A stretch of 64,000 nt of DNA from Moorella humiferrea (GTDB taxonomy: Bacteria > Bacillota > DSM-521 > Neomoorellales > Neomoorellaceae). The notes under the pieces are model-generated. The model was not told the origin of the DNA. It saw only the letters and a program-made list of their open reading frames with translations, and made no database searches. The stretch lies in the NCBI RefSeq assembly GCF_039233145.1, contig NZ_CP136419.1, forward strand, positions 1,958,001-2,022,000, in the 5' to 3' direction. Below are positions 17,593 through 26,422 of the stretch, one piece after another; position 1 is the first letter of the stretch, and the number at the start of each line of letters is the position of its first letter. The translations under genes and the position numbers were made by a program.

Positions 17593-18741
17593 TTAATTCT
17601 TTTCTTCCCCGTCTTTCCCGGTATACCCTTCTAGAAGGGGTTTACGGGCTGGAGCCGGTGCAGCTCGCGTTGCAGGGGCAATCTGCGACGTCGACCAGAA
17701 CTGCCTTAAAATGGAATGAAACAATGCCCCCAAGAGCAGAAGCCCGGCATAACCGACAAGGGGGAAAAGGGTGCCCACCAGACGGGAAAAACCGAACTGT
17801 GAAGATATCAAGGCCACAATGCCGGCTCCTATTGCCAGCCAGCGAAAACCTTTCCCTCCCTGCCGGGCCATCCGGGCACTAAAACCATAGAGGCTGCTAA
17901 CAGCAGTAGTATAAATCTCTGCCAGCAGAACGGCACTGTAGAAGACACGCAAAAAAGGGTTAAAACTACCGGCTATGTGCAGCATGGGGACTTCTACGGC
18001 AGTTGCCGCAGGGACAGTGGCAAGCAGTGCCAGGACAATAGCCATAGCCCCCCCTCCCAGGCCAAGGCCGCCCAAAAGGGCACCCGGTAGAAGATTTTCT
18101 GAACGGCTTCGGGCTCCCAGGGGAGCCAGTACCGCTATCGACAGGATGAGATTATAAGAAACATATAACAGGGCCGCCAGGAGCCAGAAAGGCACAACAG
18201 CCCTGGGCACCAGACTCCAGGAAAGGTTGGCCAGGAGGACGGGTAGATTTTGGGATATCGTTAAGATGCTTATTCCTACTACTGTGGCTACCAGAACCGG
18301 TGCTACCAAACTAATGGAACTTATTACTTTGTTGATACCCGCCAGAACGGTGATTAAGGTAAGAAGTATCATTAAACTGCTGCCCAGCCAAGACGGCAGG
18401 TGAAATTCCTGGCTAAAAATAGCCCCGGCACCGGCAGCCATGACAGCCGTAGCACCAAAAAGAAAAAAAGTAGTAATAGCATCTACCGCTTTACCAATCC
18501 AATTGCCAGCGGCCCTGTTCATCACTTCAAGATGGGATTCGGCTGCTAGTTGATGTCCCAGGCGTAAGACGGCGTAGCCAAAAAAGATAAAAAGAGCCGT
18601 TGCCAGGATAAGACCCACAATTCCCCACATCCCAAAATAGCCAAAAAACTGCAGTACCTCCTGGCCGGAGGCGAAACCGGCACCCACGACGGTACCGATA
18701 TATGTGGCGGCGATCCGCCAGGTAGAATACCGTTTGTCCAT
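17593..18741 (-). CDS. YkvI-family membrane transporter
   Basis: 382 residues with about ten hydrophobic segments, beginning with TYIGTVVGAGFASGQEVLQFF, a signature of the YkvI group (APC/LeuT-fold superfamily) of uncharacterised transporters in spore formers. The cargo is unknown. The C-terminal 40 residues are polar and proline/alanine rich (APATRAAPAPARKP). It is transcribed away from the LysR gene and towards the SASP gene. Confidence 0.85.
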   Translation of the reverse strand: MDKRYSTWRIAATYIGTVVGAGFASGQEVLQFFGYFGMWGIVGLILATALFIFFGYAVLRLGHQLAAESHLEVMNRAAGNWIGKAVDAITTFFLFGATAVMAAGAGAIFSQEFHLPSWLGSSLMILLTLITVLAGINKVISSISLVAPVLVATVVGISILTISQNLPVLLANLSWSLVPRAVVPFWLLAALLYVSYNLILSIAVLAPLGARSRSENLLPGALLGGLGLGGGAMAIVLALLATVPAATAVEVPMLHIAGSFNPFLRVFYSAVLLAEIYTTAVSSLYGFSARMARQGGKGFRWLAIGAGIVALISSQFGFSRLVGTLFPLVGYAGLLLLGALFHSILRQFWSTSQIAPATRAAPAPARKPLLEGYTGKDGEEKN

Positions 18742-18837
18742 AGCAGGTTTTATTATGCCTAAATGAACAGCCGCACATACAGTTTAGATTGCCAAGGCTT
18801 TAAATAAAGACTCTTGCAATGTATAGACCGGCAATTG

Positions 18838-18856
18838 AAAAACTGTTATAGTTTTT
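18838..18856. promoter_or_regulatory. Dyad in the ykvI-lysR intergenic region (candidate LysR operator)
   Basis: AAAAACT-GTTAT-AGTTTTT is a perfect 7-bp dyad located 15 bases before the LysR start and about 100 bases from the divergent YkvI start. LysR regulators usually bind such dyads beside their own gene. Seen by eye; no binding evidence. Confidence 0.4.
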
Positions 18857-18870
18857 AATGGTGATGCCCC

Positions 18871-19788
18871 TTGCTCGATACGCAAATGCTTGTCTTTAAA
18901 GCCGTGGCCGAACAAAAAAGTTTCTCCCGCGCCGCCCAACTCTTGCACCTGACCCAACCCGCCATCAGCCTCCACATTCAGACCCTGGAAGAGTATTTCG
19001 GTACCCGCCTTTTGGAACGCAGCAACCGTCAGGTCACCCTTACCGAGGCCGGGCGTATCCTCTATAACTACGCCCAGGAGCTCAGCAGGCTCTACAACGA
19101 AGCCCAAAAGGCCCTGGCCGAGATCGGCGGGAAAGTCAGGGGACAGCTGGTCGTCGGGGCCACCCTCACCATCGGCGAATATCTCCTTCCCCGTTTTACC
19201 GGGCAGTTCAAAAAGCAGTATCTCGATGTGGATATAACCGTTCAAATAGCCAACACCCAGGAGATAATCCGTCGGCTTCTGGCCGGGGAACTGGATTTAA
19301 GCGTCATCGAGGGCCAGATAGAGCATCCCAACCTTATCCAGGAAGATTTCTTCCAGGACGAACTGGTGATAATCGTCTCCACCAATCACCCCTGGAGCTG
19401 CCGCGGGGAAATCACTCCAGAAGAGCTGCAGGCGGAACCTTTAATCCTGCGGGAGAAGGGTTCCGGGACCAGACAGGTGGCCGAAGCCGGTTTAAAGCAG
19501 GTGGGTTTAAATCCGGCAAACTTAAAGGTCATAATGGAGCTCGGCAGCACCCAGGCCATTAAGGAAGCCGTGGAAGCGGGGCTGGGAGCGGCCATTATTT
19601 CGCGGCTGGCCGTAAAAAAAGAGAGCAGACACAACCTGCTCAGGGAAGTAAGGCTTAAGGGCGCCGATTTCCGGCGCACCTTTCACCTTGCTTACAGCCG
19701 CCATAAACACCACAGCGCCGCCGCCCAGGCCTTTCTTGATTTTTTGCGCGCCACCCCTCCGTTAACGCGCCCAGAAGGCGATGAATAG
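18871..19788 (+). CDS. LysR-family transcriptional regulator
   Basis: 305 residues. The N-terminal winged helix-turn-helix is clear (FKAVAEQKSFSRAAQLLHLTQPAISLHIQTLE, split as SFSRAAQLLHLTQPAIS). It is followed by a linker helix and a periplasmic-binding-like effector domain from about residue 90 (QLVVGATLTIGEYLLP, ELDLSVIEG). Start: TTG at 18871 with GGTGAT five bases upstream; ATG at 18886 is possible. The effector pattern resembles the CysL/YwfK group linked to sulfur or selenium metabolism. It converges on, and overlaps by 27 bases, a YeiH-type exporter gene, a pairing often seen between LysR and YeiH genes. Confidence 0.9.
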   Translation: MLDTQMLVFKAVAEQKSFSRAAQLLHLTQPAISLHIQTLEEYFGTRLLERSNRQVTLTEAGRILYNYAQELSRLYNEAQKALAEIGGKVRGQLVVGATLTIGEYLLPRFTGQFKKQYLDVDITVQIANTQEIIRRLLAGELDLSVIEGQIEHPNLIQEDFFQDELVIIVSTNHPWSCRGEITPEELQAEPLILREKGSGTRQVAEAGLKQVGLNPANLKVIMELGSTQAIKEAVEAGLGAAIISRLAVKKESRHNLLREVRLKGADFRRTFHLAYSRHKHHSAAAQAFLDFLRATPPLTRPEGDE

Positions 19789-20787
19789 GAAAAGGGTTAA
19801 ACTGAGGATGGCCGAACCCGCCAGCCCGGTAAACATCCCCTTAGCGCCGACCCTTTTAATCATATCCACATCTACGTTGAGGCCCAAACCGGCCATGGCC
19901 GTGGTGAGGAGAAATACCCCGATCTGGATCAGGGCGGCCGTCAAGGAAGCCGGCAGGATGGCCAGGGTATTGAGGCCGCTTAACGCCAGAAAGCCCAAAA
20001 TAAACCATGGAACCTGCAACTGACGCCACTTCCGACCGGCATCCTGCTGATGGCGCGGAGCAAAAACTAGACCCAGTACCAGGACCACCGGTACGAGGAG
20101 GGCCACCCTCGCCAGCTTTACGAGAATGGCGATATCTGTACCGGCCGTACCGCCGGCCTGGGCGGCAGCGATGACATGGGCCAATTCATGGAGGCTGCTC
20201 CCGGCCAATAAACCGTACTGGTAAGATGTTAAATAAATGGATTGATAGATAAAAGTATAAATTATCGTAAACAGTGTACCAAGGAGGGCGATAACAGCCA
20301 CCGCCACAGCCGTTTCATCGTCCCTGGATCTGACTACCGGTGCTACGGCGGCAATGGCCGCCGCCCCACAAATGCCCGTCCCGGCGGCGATGAGCAAGGT
20401 TAACCTTTTATCAAGGCCCACCCTGCGCCCTAAAAAGGTGATTGCGCCAAAGGCCAAGGCAACGGCAAAGGCGGCAAGGATAACGACCCGGGGACCGGCG
20501 GCAACTATCTTGGGTATATCCAGACGGAGCCCCATAAGGATAATGCCGTAGCGCAGAATTTTTTTACCGGCATAATTTATGCCCACCTCGGCCGTAGCTG
20601 GAACCCCCATAACGGTTCGCCAGGCGATGCCCAAAAGTATGGCCAGCACCATGCTCCCCATGATGTTTAATATCGGCAGGAGGGCCAGCTGCCGGGCCAC
20701 CACGGCCAGGACTACGGCCAGGCCCACGCCCTGGATAACTCCAAGGCCATAGCCGGCCCTTACGGCGGCAAGGCTTTTGCTTGCCAT
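19762..20787 (-). CDS. YeiH/UPF0324 family putative sulfate exporter
   Basis: About 341 residues, ten or so membrane helices. Family marks: LILMGLRLDIPKI-like region (IILMGLRL), GTGICGAAAIAAVAPVVRS, and AGSSLHELAHVIAAA. The ATG at 20787 is preferred over 20793 because GGGAGAGG precedes it at a good distance. The substrate of the family is not proven; sulfate/sulfite is the usual annotation. Confidence 0.88.
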   Translation of the reverse strand: MASKSLAAVRAGYGLGVIQGVGLAVVLAVVARQLALLPILNIMGSMVLAILLGIAWRTVMGVPATAEVGINYAGKKILRYGIILMGLRLDIPKIVAAGPRVVILAAFAVALAFGAITFLGRRVGLDKRLTLLIAAGTGICGAAAIAAVAPVVRSRDDETAVAVAVIALLGTLFTIIYTFIYQSIYLTSYQYGLLAGSSLHELAHVIAAAQAGGTAGTDIAILVKLARVALLVPVVLVLGLVFAPRHQQDAGRKWRQLQVPWFILGFLALSGLNTLAILPASLTAALIQIGVFLLTTAMAGLGLNVDVDMIKRVGAKGMFTGLAGSAILSLTLFLFIAFWAR

Positions 20788-20907
20788 CAACATCCTCTCC
20801 CTTCCTCTTCAATTTTAAACCCAGGATAACACGGTTCCGTCCGCGGTGTAAAATACATAAAACTTATGGCTTCCATTAGCGGGCTTTTATTTTTTACGAT
20901 GAAAATC

Positions 20908-20936
20908 TTGACAGCTCGGGTGGAAGGATATAAAAT
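20908..20936 (+). promoter_or_regulatory. Sigma-A promoter of the rubrerythrin-like gene
   Basis: TTGACA (20908-20913), 17 bases, TAAAAT (20931-20936). This is close to the vegetative consensus and gives a leader of about 45 bases before the ATG at 20988. It is one of the strongest promoter matches in the window. Confidence 0.8.
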
Positions 20937-20987
20937 AAAGATAAAGTTATTCAGTAATAGTTATTATTATTGAAGGAGGATGCAGAT

Positions 20988-21410
20988 ATGACCGAACTGG
21001 TCAACGAGGTTAAACTGGGAGTCACCAAAGGTACTGTAGTGGAGGACGCCGTCGAGGCCAATTTCAAAGGGGAAACCATGGAGGTCGGCCTGTATCTGGC
21101 CATGGCCCGTCAGGCCATGCGGGAAGGTTACCCGGAAGTGGCCCAGGTACTGGAGAAAATCGCCTGGGAAGAGGCCGAGCACGCCGCCCACTTTGCCGAA
21201 CTAAACGGCAAGATCAGCGCCAGCACCAAGGAAAACCTGGAAAAGATGCTGGCCGGCGAGCTGGGGGCCAATAAGGGCAAACGCGAGGCCGCCGTCAAGG
21301 CTAAGGAAAACAACCTCGATCACGCCCACGACTTCTTCGATGAATCATCCCGGGACGAAGGCCGCCACGCCCGGGCCCTGGAAGGTCTCCTCAACCGCTA
21401 CTTCAAGTAA
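20988..21410 (+). CDS. Rubrerythrin-like ferritin-fold protein without rubredoxin domain
   Basis: 140 residues forming a four-helix ferritin-like domain with two E...ExxH-type repeats ([12 protein letters not shown] and [18 protein letters not shown]), expected to bind a di-iron site. Proteins of this type reduce peroxide or superoxide products in anaerobes. The C-terminal rubredoxin-like CxxC domain of classical rubrerythrin is absent, so another electron donor is needed. Start ATG at 20988 with GGAGG nine bases before; the upstream TTG at 20970 overlaps that site. A strong promoter precedes it, and the gene stands alone. Confidence 0.9.
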   Translation: MTELVNEVKLGVTKGTVVEDAVEANFKGETMEVGLYLAMARQAMREGYPEVAQVLEKIAWEEAEHAAHFAELNGKISASTKENLEKMLAGELGANKGKREAAVKAKENNLDHAHDFFDESSRDEGRHARALEGLLNRYFK

Positions 21411-21419
21411 GTTTATAAA

Positions 21420-22547
21420 TTACCTTTTCCTGCCGGGAAATTTCCCGGCTTTTTCTTTAAGCCTGCCGGGAAAACGAATAACGGCGATTATATAGAGGAA
21501 CACCGGTATTACCCATAGATAAGCAAAACCCAGGGGCTGTAAAAAATAAAAAAAACTTTTCACCTCGAGGTTGCTTTTCGGAAGGCGGGCGAGGAAGAAA
21601 ACGAAGGGCAGATAAAAAAAGACAAGGGGGCGGTAATCCTTTAACTTAAACATGCTGCTGCCGGCAAGATATGCCCCGGCCCAGAGCAGGGCCGTAACGG
21701 TGGGAAAGGCCAGGAGAATCCACAGGGAGATAAAAAGGAGGCTGATGCGTTCGATAAAGGTGCCGGCAAACTCGGCAAGCTGGGTGACGGTCAGCCCCGG
21801 AATTACCGTGCGCTTGAGTGTTTCAGCCCCCAGAACGCCCTGGCAGGTGGTCAAAACGGTAATGACGACGGCCATGATCAGCAGATACCCCTTGCCAGCC
21901 GCCCTCCAGGCCTCGTTGGGCTGCTGCATGAAAGGCACCAGAATCAAAAAAAGGCTCATTTCTTCGGCGTTGCTGATGCGCCAAAAGGCCAGTTGCAGGA
22001 CCGGCCAGGGCCCCCGGGGCATGATGGGGAGGAAATTGTCCAGGCGGAGATGGGGCAAAACCAGGACAAAGAGGAGCATAAGCAACGGCAAAGTAACAAT
22101 GGTGATGATGATGCAGGCCCGCGCTAGAGGTTCCAGCCCTTTAGCGGCCAGATAGGCGGCCGCTAAAAGTAAAGAGGCGAGGACTACTTCGGCCGGTGTG
22201 CGTGCCAGCAGAGAGTTTTTGACCACATCGGTGGTGATGCGGGCCACATGGGCCGCCAGGGCCAGCCAGTAAAAGGCAAGACCCAAACTCAAGGGCCAGG
22301 CTAGCCAGCGGCCGACAATCTTCCGGCTGAAGCCGAAAAAGTCTTCCTCGGGAAATTTCATGGCCAGATGGGTGAGGATATAAACGGCCGCAAGGCTGAA
22401 CAGGGTTTCCAGGGGGGAAACCAGCCACGTATCTACCCCCACCTTTTCGGCGATATCCCTGGCGCCCATCAGCGTACCCACTTCGATCATGGCGGCGACG
22501 GTTAAAAAGAAGGCTTCATCGGTGCCGATCTTTTCCCGGGTTAACAT
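21420..22547 (-). CDS. Spore germination protein, GerAB/GerB-type permease
   Basis: 375 residues with about ten membrane helices, of the APC-type endospore germinant permease family. It forms the germinant-binding B subunit in the spore inner membrane. It follows the GerC-type gene with abutting TAAATG, so the three genes 25282-21420 form one A-C-B operon. Confidence 0.92.
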   Translation of the reverse strand: MLTREKIGTDEAFFLTVAAMIEVGTLMGARDIAEKVGVDTWLVSPLETLFSLAAVYILTHLAMKFPEEDFFGFSRKIVGRWLAWPLSLGLAFYWLALAAHVARITTDVVKNSLLARTPAEVVLASLLLAAAYLAAKGLEPLARACIIITIVTLPLLMLLFVLVLPHLRLDNFLPIMPRGPWPVLQLAFWRISNAEEMSLFLILVPFMQQPNEAWRAAGKGYLLIMAVVITVLTTCQGVLGAETLKRTVIPGLTVTQLAEFAGTFIERISLLFISLWILLAFPTVTALLWAGAYLAGSSMFKLKDYRPLVFFYLPFVFFLARLPKSNLEVKSFFYFLQPLGFAYLWVIPVFLYIIAVIRFPGRLKEKAGKFPGRKR

Positions 22548-23720
22548 TTAGCTCACCAATCCTGTTCCAAGGATTTTTACCTTTACCTGCAGCGTAACCG
22601 GAATCCCGGCAAATATCTGAGGCCACTGCTCTTTCATCCCTTCCCACCGGTGCGGCCACTTTTTTTCTATCCTACGGCCGAAGCCCAGTACGTCGGCCCG
22701 ATACTGACGCTGCAGCTTGCTCATAACCTGCTGCAGGCGCTCCGTGATTACAGCCTCGGCTTTCCCCTCCACCAGTTGCAGATCGCCGGCTTTCAAAATG
22801 CCGGGGTTGCCCATTTTCTCGGCTATTCGGCCGTTAAATTCTATTTTCACCTCAAAGCTTAAACTCTCATTTTCCATCTTGGGTTTTATCTCCGGTTTAA
22901 TCTTGCAGAACTCTAAGCTAAAAACGTTATCCAGTTCCGGTACTGGTACGACCAGGACGTCACAACCCTTCGTTTCCCCGGTTATCCACAGGGCGGCCTG
23001 GGTCTCTTCCGGGCTGAGCCATCCCACCAAGCGCCCCCTGTGTATCACCCCCGTCCCGGCGACCTGGGGCTTACCGTCAGGTAAAACCTTGACCCTGGCT
23101 AATAAAATGTCCTCCCCGGCATCGAGGGCGACCAGTACTTCCTGGAGAGAATGCTTGACAAAGCGGGTGGTCTTAATTACTTGTTGCATCTCATCATTTA
23201 AAAACATGCTGACGCTGCGGGCAAACTCGGGACGGCCTTCCATTATAGCAGCGGCGTCTCCTTCGGCCAGGAGGACATTTATGGCCACATAGCTCTCCCG
23301 GTTGCGCGTCCACCAATCCAGAACCGACTGCAGGGCGTCACGGCGGGCCAGTTCCTCCCCTAAAACAATTATTTTCTGGTGGCCGAAGAAGAGGGTCCGC
23401 TCAGAGCGTGTGGCCCCTTTATTGATGGCCTCGGCAAAGGTGGCCCCCGTTAAGGTTAAACGCCAGGTAGGCATGGTGTCGCCCCCTTGACCACCATCAC
23501 CCCCGCCGCCCCCGCCTCCTCCCCGGGCAACCATCCGGCGCAAAATGGGCATTTCCAGGGTAATCTTCCAGGGTTCGGCCGCCCGCCCGCCTTCAGCCGC
23601 CAGGTCCACGGCCGCCCCCAGGACCAGGGCCCGGCGTTCCAGGTCTTTGTTGTCCCAGCAGCCGCCCAGGAAAATCAAACACAAAAATAACGTCAACCAG
23701 AGTACACCCTTCTGTCTCAT
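22548..23720 (-). CDS. Spore germination lipoprotein, GerAC/GerC type
   Basis: 390 residues. Lipoprotein signal with lipobox FLGGC, then WDNKDLERRALVLG, the standard start of mature GerAC proteins. The later segment TLFFGHQKIIVLGEELAR and the C-terminal domain are typical. Odd point: around residue 70 there is a glycine-rich insert (eight glycines, then DGGQGGD) where relatives have a short loop. Overlaps the gerA stop by one base (ATG within CATTA). Confidence 0.93.
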   Translation of the reverse strand: MRQKGVLWLTLFLCLIFLGGCWDNKDLERRALVLGAAVDLAAEGGRAAEPWKITLEMPILRRMVARGGGGGGGGDGGQGGDTMPTWRLTLTGATFAEAINKGATRSERTLFFGHQKIIVLGEELARRDALQSVLDWWTRNRESYVAINVLLAEGDAAAIMEGRPEFARSVSMFLNDEMQQVIKTTRFVKHSLQEVLVALDAGEDILLARVKVLPDGKPQVAGTGVIHRGRLVGWLSPEETQAALWITGETKGCDVLVVPVPELDNVFSLEFCKIKPEIKPKMENESLSFEVKIEFNGRIAEKMGNPGILKAGDLQLVEGKAEAVITERLQQVMSKLQRQYRADVLGFGRRIEKKWPHRWEGMKEQWPQIFAGIPVTLQVKVKILGTGLVS

Positions 23721-25282
23721 TATTTCTTTTCACCCATGCGTCTGAATTCCCGTGGCTTTAGATAAGCCGGGCGCAGGCGCTCCCTGAAAAGGGGCGCGCG
23801 ATAGATGCTGTCCTTTAAATCTCTGGCTGTCCAGGGCGCCCAGGGTTTAAGATAAGGAACGCCGAAGCTTTTTAACGAAACTATATGGGTAAGGATGATC
23901 ATCAATCCTAAAATAATACCGTACAGGCCCAAAAGGGCGGCCATAATCATTAAAAAGAAGCGTAAAATTCTTAAGGAGATCGCTGCGTCATAACTAGGTA
24001 CGACAAAGCCAGCAATGGCCGTAAGGGACACGACGATTACCATGGCCGAGCTGACGATTCCCGCCTGGACCGCCGTCTGGCCCAGGATGAGGGCCCCCAC
24101 CACCCCCAGGGTTTCCGCCAGGGGGCCCGGCAGACGAATGGCCGCCTCCCGCAATAGTTCCAGGACTGCTTCCATAATAAAGGCCTCAATAATAGTTGGA
24201 AAAGGCAGGCCTTCGCGGCCGGCGCCGATGGACATGGCCAGAGAGGTGGGGATCATCTCGGGCGTAAAGGATACCATGGCAATGTAAAATGACGGCAGCA
24301 TCAGGGCCAGAAAGGAACCGCTGAACCGCAGAAGGCGGATCAAAAAGGCGATAAACCAGCGGTGGTAGTGGTCCTCCGGGCTATGCATCAAAGAGTTGAA
24401 GGTCGCCGGTATAATCAGGGCAAAGGGGGTATTGTCGGTCAGAACGACCACCCGCCCTTCCAGGAGGGCGGCGGCGGCCTCGTCCGGCCTTTCCGTGTTC
24501 TGAAGCTGGGCAAAGGGCGAATACCATTTATCCTCTATAAACTGCTCGATGTAGCCGCTCTCCAGGATGCCGTCGATGTCGATTTTTTTAAGGCGGCGGT
24601 CCACCTCGGCTATAAGTTCGGGGTTGGCAACGCCTTCAATGTACATGAGACCGACCGTCGTCTGGCTGCGCCGCCCCATGAAATATGTCTTGAATTTCAG
24701 TTGGGGATCACGCAGGCGACGGCGCAGGAGGGCCGTATTGATCCGCAGGCACTCGGAAAAACCCTCCCGGGATCCCCTGATGAGGGCTTCCGCCTGGGGT
24801 TCTTCCACCCCCCGGTGTTCCCAGCCGCAGACGTCAACGGCCAGGGCCCGGTTTATGCCTTCAAGAAATAACAAGGCAAACCCGCTTAAGATACACCGGC
24901 ATGCCTCCCGGAATTCCGTTATTTCCCGTACATTGGCCACCGTCAAAAGGGAATCCCTTACCAAACGGTACAATTCAAAGCCTTCGTCCGCCGCCAAGGG
25001 TACGGTGAGGGGGCCCTGTAAAAGAATCGATTTCATGATCTCGTCGTTGACCAGTTCGTTGTTCACCAGGCCGTCGACGTAAACGAGGGCCGCCTGGCGC
25101 CCCGTGATCCCGCCAAGGCGCATCCGCCGGAAAACCACGTCGTCGCAGGCGGCAAAAATAGCCTCCAGGATATCCACATTGGCCATAAGGCTGTATTGGA
25201 CCGGCAGCGCTGCTGCCTGACCTTCGTTGACCAGGGGTTGTTCCTTATTTCTACGTCCCAGGTATCGCCAGGATTTAACCAT
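23720..25282 (-). CDS. Spore germination protein, GerAA/GerA type
   Basis: 520 residues: soluble N-terminal domain (about 1-290) followed by several membrane helices. Family marks include LALMLPSFYIAMVSFTPEMIPTSL (split as LALMLPSFYIAMVSF) and the PFPTIIEAFIMEAVLELLREA region. It is the A subunit of a nutrient germinant receptor or channel. First gene of the A-C-B operon; start ATG/GTG at 25282 with AAGGAGT. Forespore sigma-G control is expected from the family, but I could not define a convincing promoter. Confidence 0.93.
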   Translation of the reverse strand: MVKSWRYLGRRNKEQPLVNEGQAAALPVQYSLMANVDILEAIFAACDDVVFRRMRLGGITGRQAALVYVDGLVNNELVNDEIMKSILLQGPLTVPLAADEGFELYRLVRDSLLTVANVREITEFREACRCILSGFALLFLEGINRALAVDVCGWEHRGVEEPQAEALIRGSREGFSECLRINTALLRRRLRDPQLKFKTYFMGRRSQTTVGLMYIEGVANPELIAEVDRRLKKIDIDGILESGYIEQFIEDKWYSPFAQLQNTERPDEAAAALLEGRVVVLTDNTPFALIIPATFNSLMHSPEDHYHRWFIAFLIRLLRFSGSFLALMLPSFYIAMVSFTPEMIPTSLAMSIGAGREGLPFPTIIEAFIMEAVLELLREAAIRLPGPLAETLGVVGALILGQTAVQAGIVSSAMVIVVSLTAIAGFVVPSYDAAISLRILRFFLMIMAALLGLYGIILGLMIILTHIVSLKSFGVPYLKPWAPWTARDLKDSIYRAPLFRERLRPAYLKPREFRRMGEKK

Positions 25283-25379
25283 AGGGTTACTCCTTATAAT
25301 GTTATAATGCAGTTTTATCTTGCCTGGAAAACAAGTAAAATATAACCATAAAGCACCTTCTTTTTAGCAAAAAGGTACA

Positions 25380-25409
25380 TTGACTTTAATGGGGGTTTTG
25401 ATCTATAAT
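25380..25409 (+). promoter_or_regulatory. Promoter of tRNA-Pro
   Basis: TTGACT (25380-25385), 18 bases, TATAAT (25404-25409), ending ten bases before the mature tRNA. A near-consensus vegetative promoter. Confidence 0.7.
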
Positions 25410-25419
25410 TGTCTTGCAT

Positions 25420-25498
25420 CGGGATGTAGCTCAGCTTGGCTTAGAGCGCACGGTTCGGGACCGTGAGGTCGCTGGTTCGAATCCAGTCATCCCGACCA
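25420..25498 (+). tRNA. tRNA-Pro (anticodon CGG), CCA encoded
   Basis: A full cloverleaf can be drawn. The acceptor stem is CGGGATG/CATCCCG and the D arm GCTC/GAGC. The anticodon arm is CACGG-TTCGGGA-CCGTG, giving CGG at positions 34-36. The T arm is GCTGG-TTCGAAT-CCAGT (one mismatched end pair), followed by discriminator A and a genomic CCA. It has its own promoter and terminator. Confidence 0.96.
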
Positions 25499-25512
25499 TT
25501 TTTTATAAAGAA

Positions 25513-25548
25513 AAAAAGGCCTATCTCCCGAAGGGATGGGCCTTTTTA
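25513..25548 (+). terminator. Terminator after tRNA-Pro, possibly bidirectional
   Basis: AAAAAGGCC pairs with GGCCTTTTT (25514-25522 with 25539-25547) around an inner CCC-GAA-GGG. There are T-runs on both strands, so it can also end the convergent trmL transcript. Confidence 0.8.
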
Positions 25549-25568
25549 ATTATCTTTTTTACGGTCAT

Positions 25569-26033
25569 CTACACCAGACCGGGAAAGGCCAGCTGGCGCA
25601 GGGCTTCGTAGAGGACCAGGGCCACGGTGTTGGCCAAATTCAGGGAACGGAGCCCCGGCCGCATGGGAATGCGCAGCACCCTCTCCCCGGCCGGCTCCAG
25701 GATGGAAGGCGGCAGCCCCCGGGTTTCCGGGCCGAAGACGAGGAAATCTCCAGGACAATAAGCAGCCTCCGTGTAATGGCGGCGCCCCTTGGTCGATAGG
25801 TAATAGCAAGAGGCTTCCGGATAGGCCGCCAGGAAATCCTGCCAGCTGTTATGTTCCCGGATGGTTACCTCCTGCCAGTAGTCCAGACCGGCGCGTTTCA
25901 AGTGCCTTTCGTCCAAGCGGAAACCCAAGGGATGGATTAAATGGAGTATCGCCCCGGTAGCAGCGCAGGTACGGGCGATATTGCCGGTATTTTGGGGAAT
26001 CTCCGGCTGGTAGAGGACGACGTGCAACGGCAA
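25569..26033 (-). CDS. trmL: tRNA (cytidine/uridine-34 2'-O)-methyltransferase
   Basis: 154 residues, a minimal SPOUT methyltransferase that modifies the wobble base of tRNA-Leu in known cases. Motifs: LYQPEIPQNTGNIARTC at the start, VFGPETRGLP (SAM loop), and IPMRPGLRSLNLANTVALVLYEALRQ in the C-terminal knot (split as IPMRPGLRSLNLANTVA). Starts at TTG 26033 behind AAAGGGGGCGG. Confidence 0.94.
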   Translation of the reverse strand: MPLHVVLYQPEIPQNTGNIARTCAATGAILHLIHPLGFRLDERHLKRAGLDYWQEVTIREHNSWQDFLAAYPEASCYYLSTKGRRHYTEAAYCPGDFLVFGPETRGLPPSILEPAGERVLRIPMRPGLRSLNLANTVALVLYEALRQLAFPGLV

Positions 26034-26054
26034 GGCAAACCGCCCCCTTTTGCT

Positions 26055-26345
26055 TTAAAATAGCTCCGTATGATAATCGATAAGCTCAATATCTCCCTGG
26101 ATCTGCAAAAATTCCAGGATGGCTGCCAGGATGCTGTCGGCATGGCTCCCGGCTGTGCTTACACAGGCAATGCCTATTTCCGCCTCCCGATGGCGGTCAT
26201 GCAGTCCCACTTCGGCGGCGGCGACGTTAAAGCGATTGTGCAGACGGGTGAGCAGGCTTTTTAACACCCGCCGTTTGTCCTTTAAACTCCTGGCCCCAGC
26301 GATGCGCAAGGTAGCCCGGCCGACCCCGATTACCATCAGGGGCAT
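26055..26345 (-). CDS. DUF503 family protein (YlxP-like)
   Basis: 96 residues of the DUF503 family (GVGRATLRIAGARSLKDKRRVL at the start, split as SLKDKRRVLKSLLTRL). In Bacillus the relative YlxP sits near rbfA and infB, and its role is unclear. It shares a transcript with trmL, 21 bases downstream. Confidence 0.9.
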   Translation of the reverse strand: MPLMVIGVGRATLRIAGARSLKDKRRVLKSLLTRLHNRFNVAAAEVGLHDRHREAEIGIACVSTAGSHADSILAAILEFLQIQGDIELIDYHTELF

Positions 26346-26357
26346 CCCCTTTCCGGG

Positions 26358-26386
26358 TTCACATTCCCCTTGGATTCTGTTATATT
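26358..26386 (+). promoter_or_regulatory. Promoter of aconitase gene
   Basis: TTCACA (26358-26363), 17 bases, TATATT (26381-26386), about 35 bases before the chosen TTG start. An overlapping TATAAT lies three bases further on. Confidence 0.5.
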
Positions 26387-26422
26387 ATAATGGACTACAG
26401 CCATAAGAGAGGAGGAACCGAT

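Noticed and set aside
25414-25611. Open frame of 65 codons on the plus strand
   Set aside because: It runs through the tRNA-Pro gene and its terminator.
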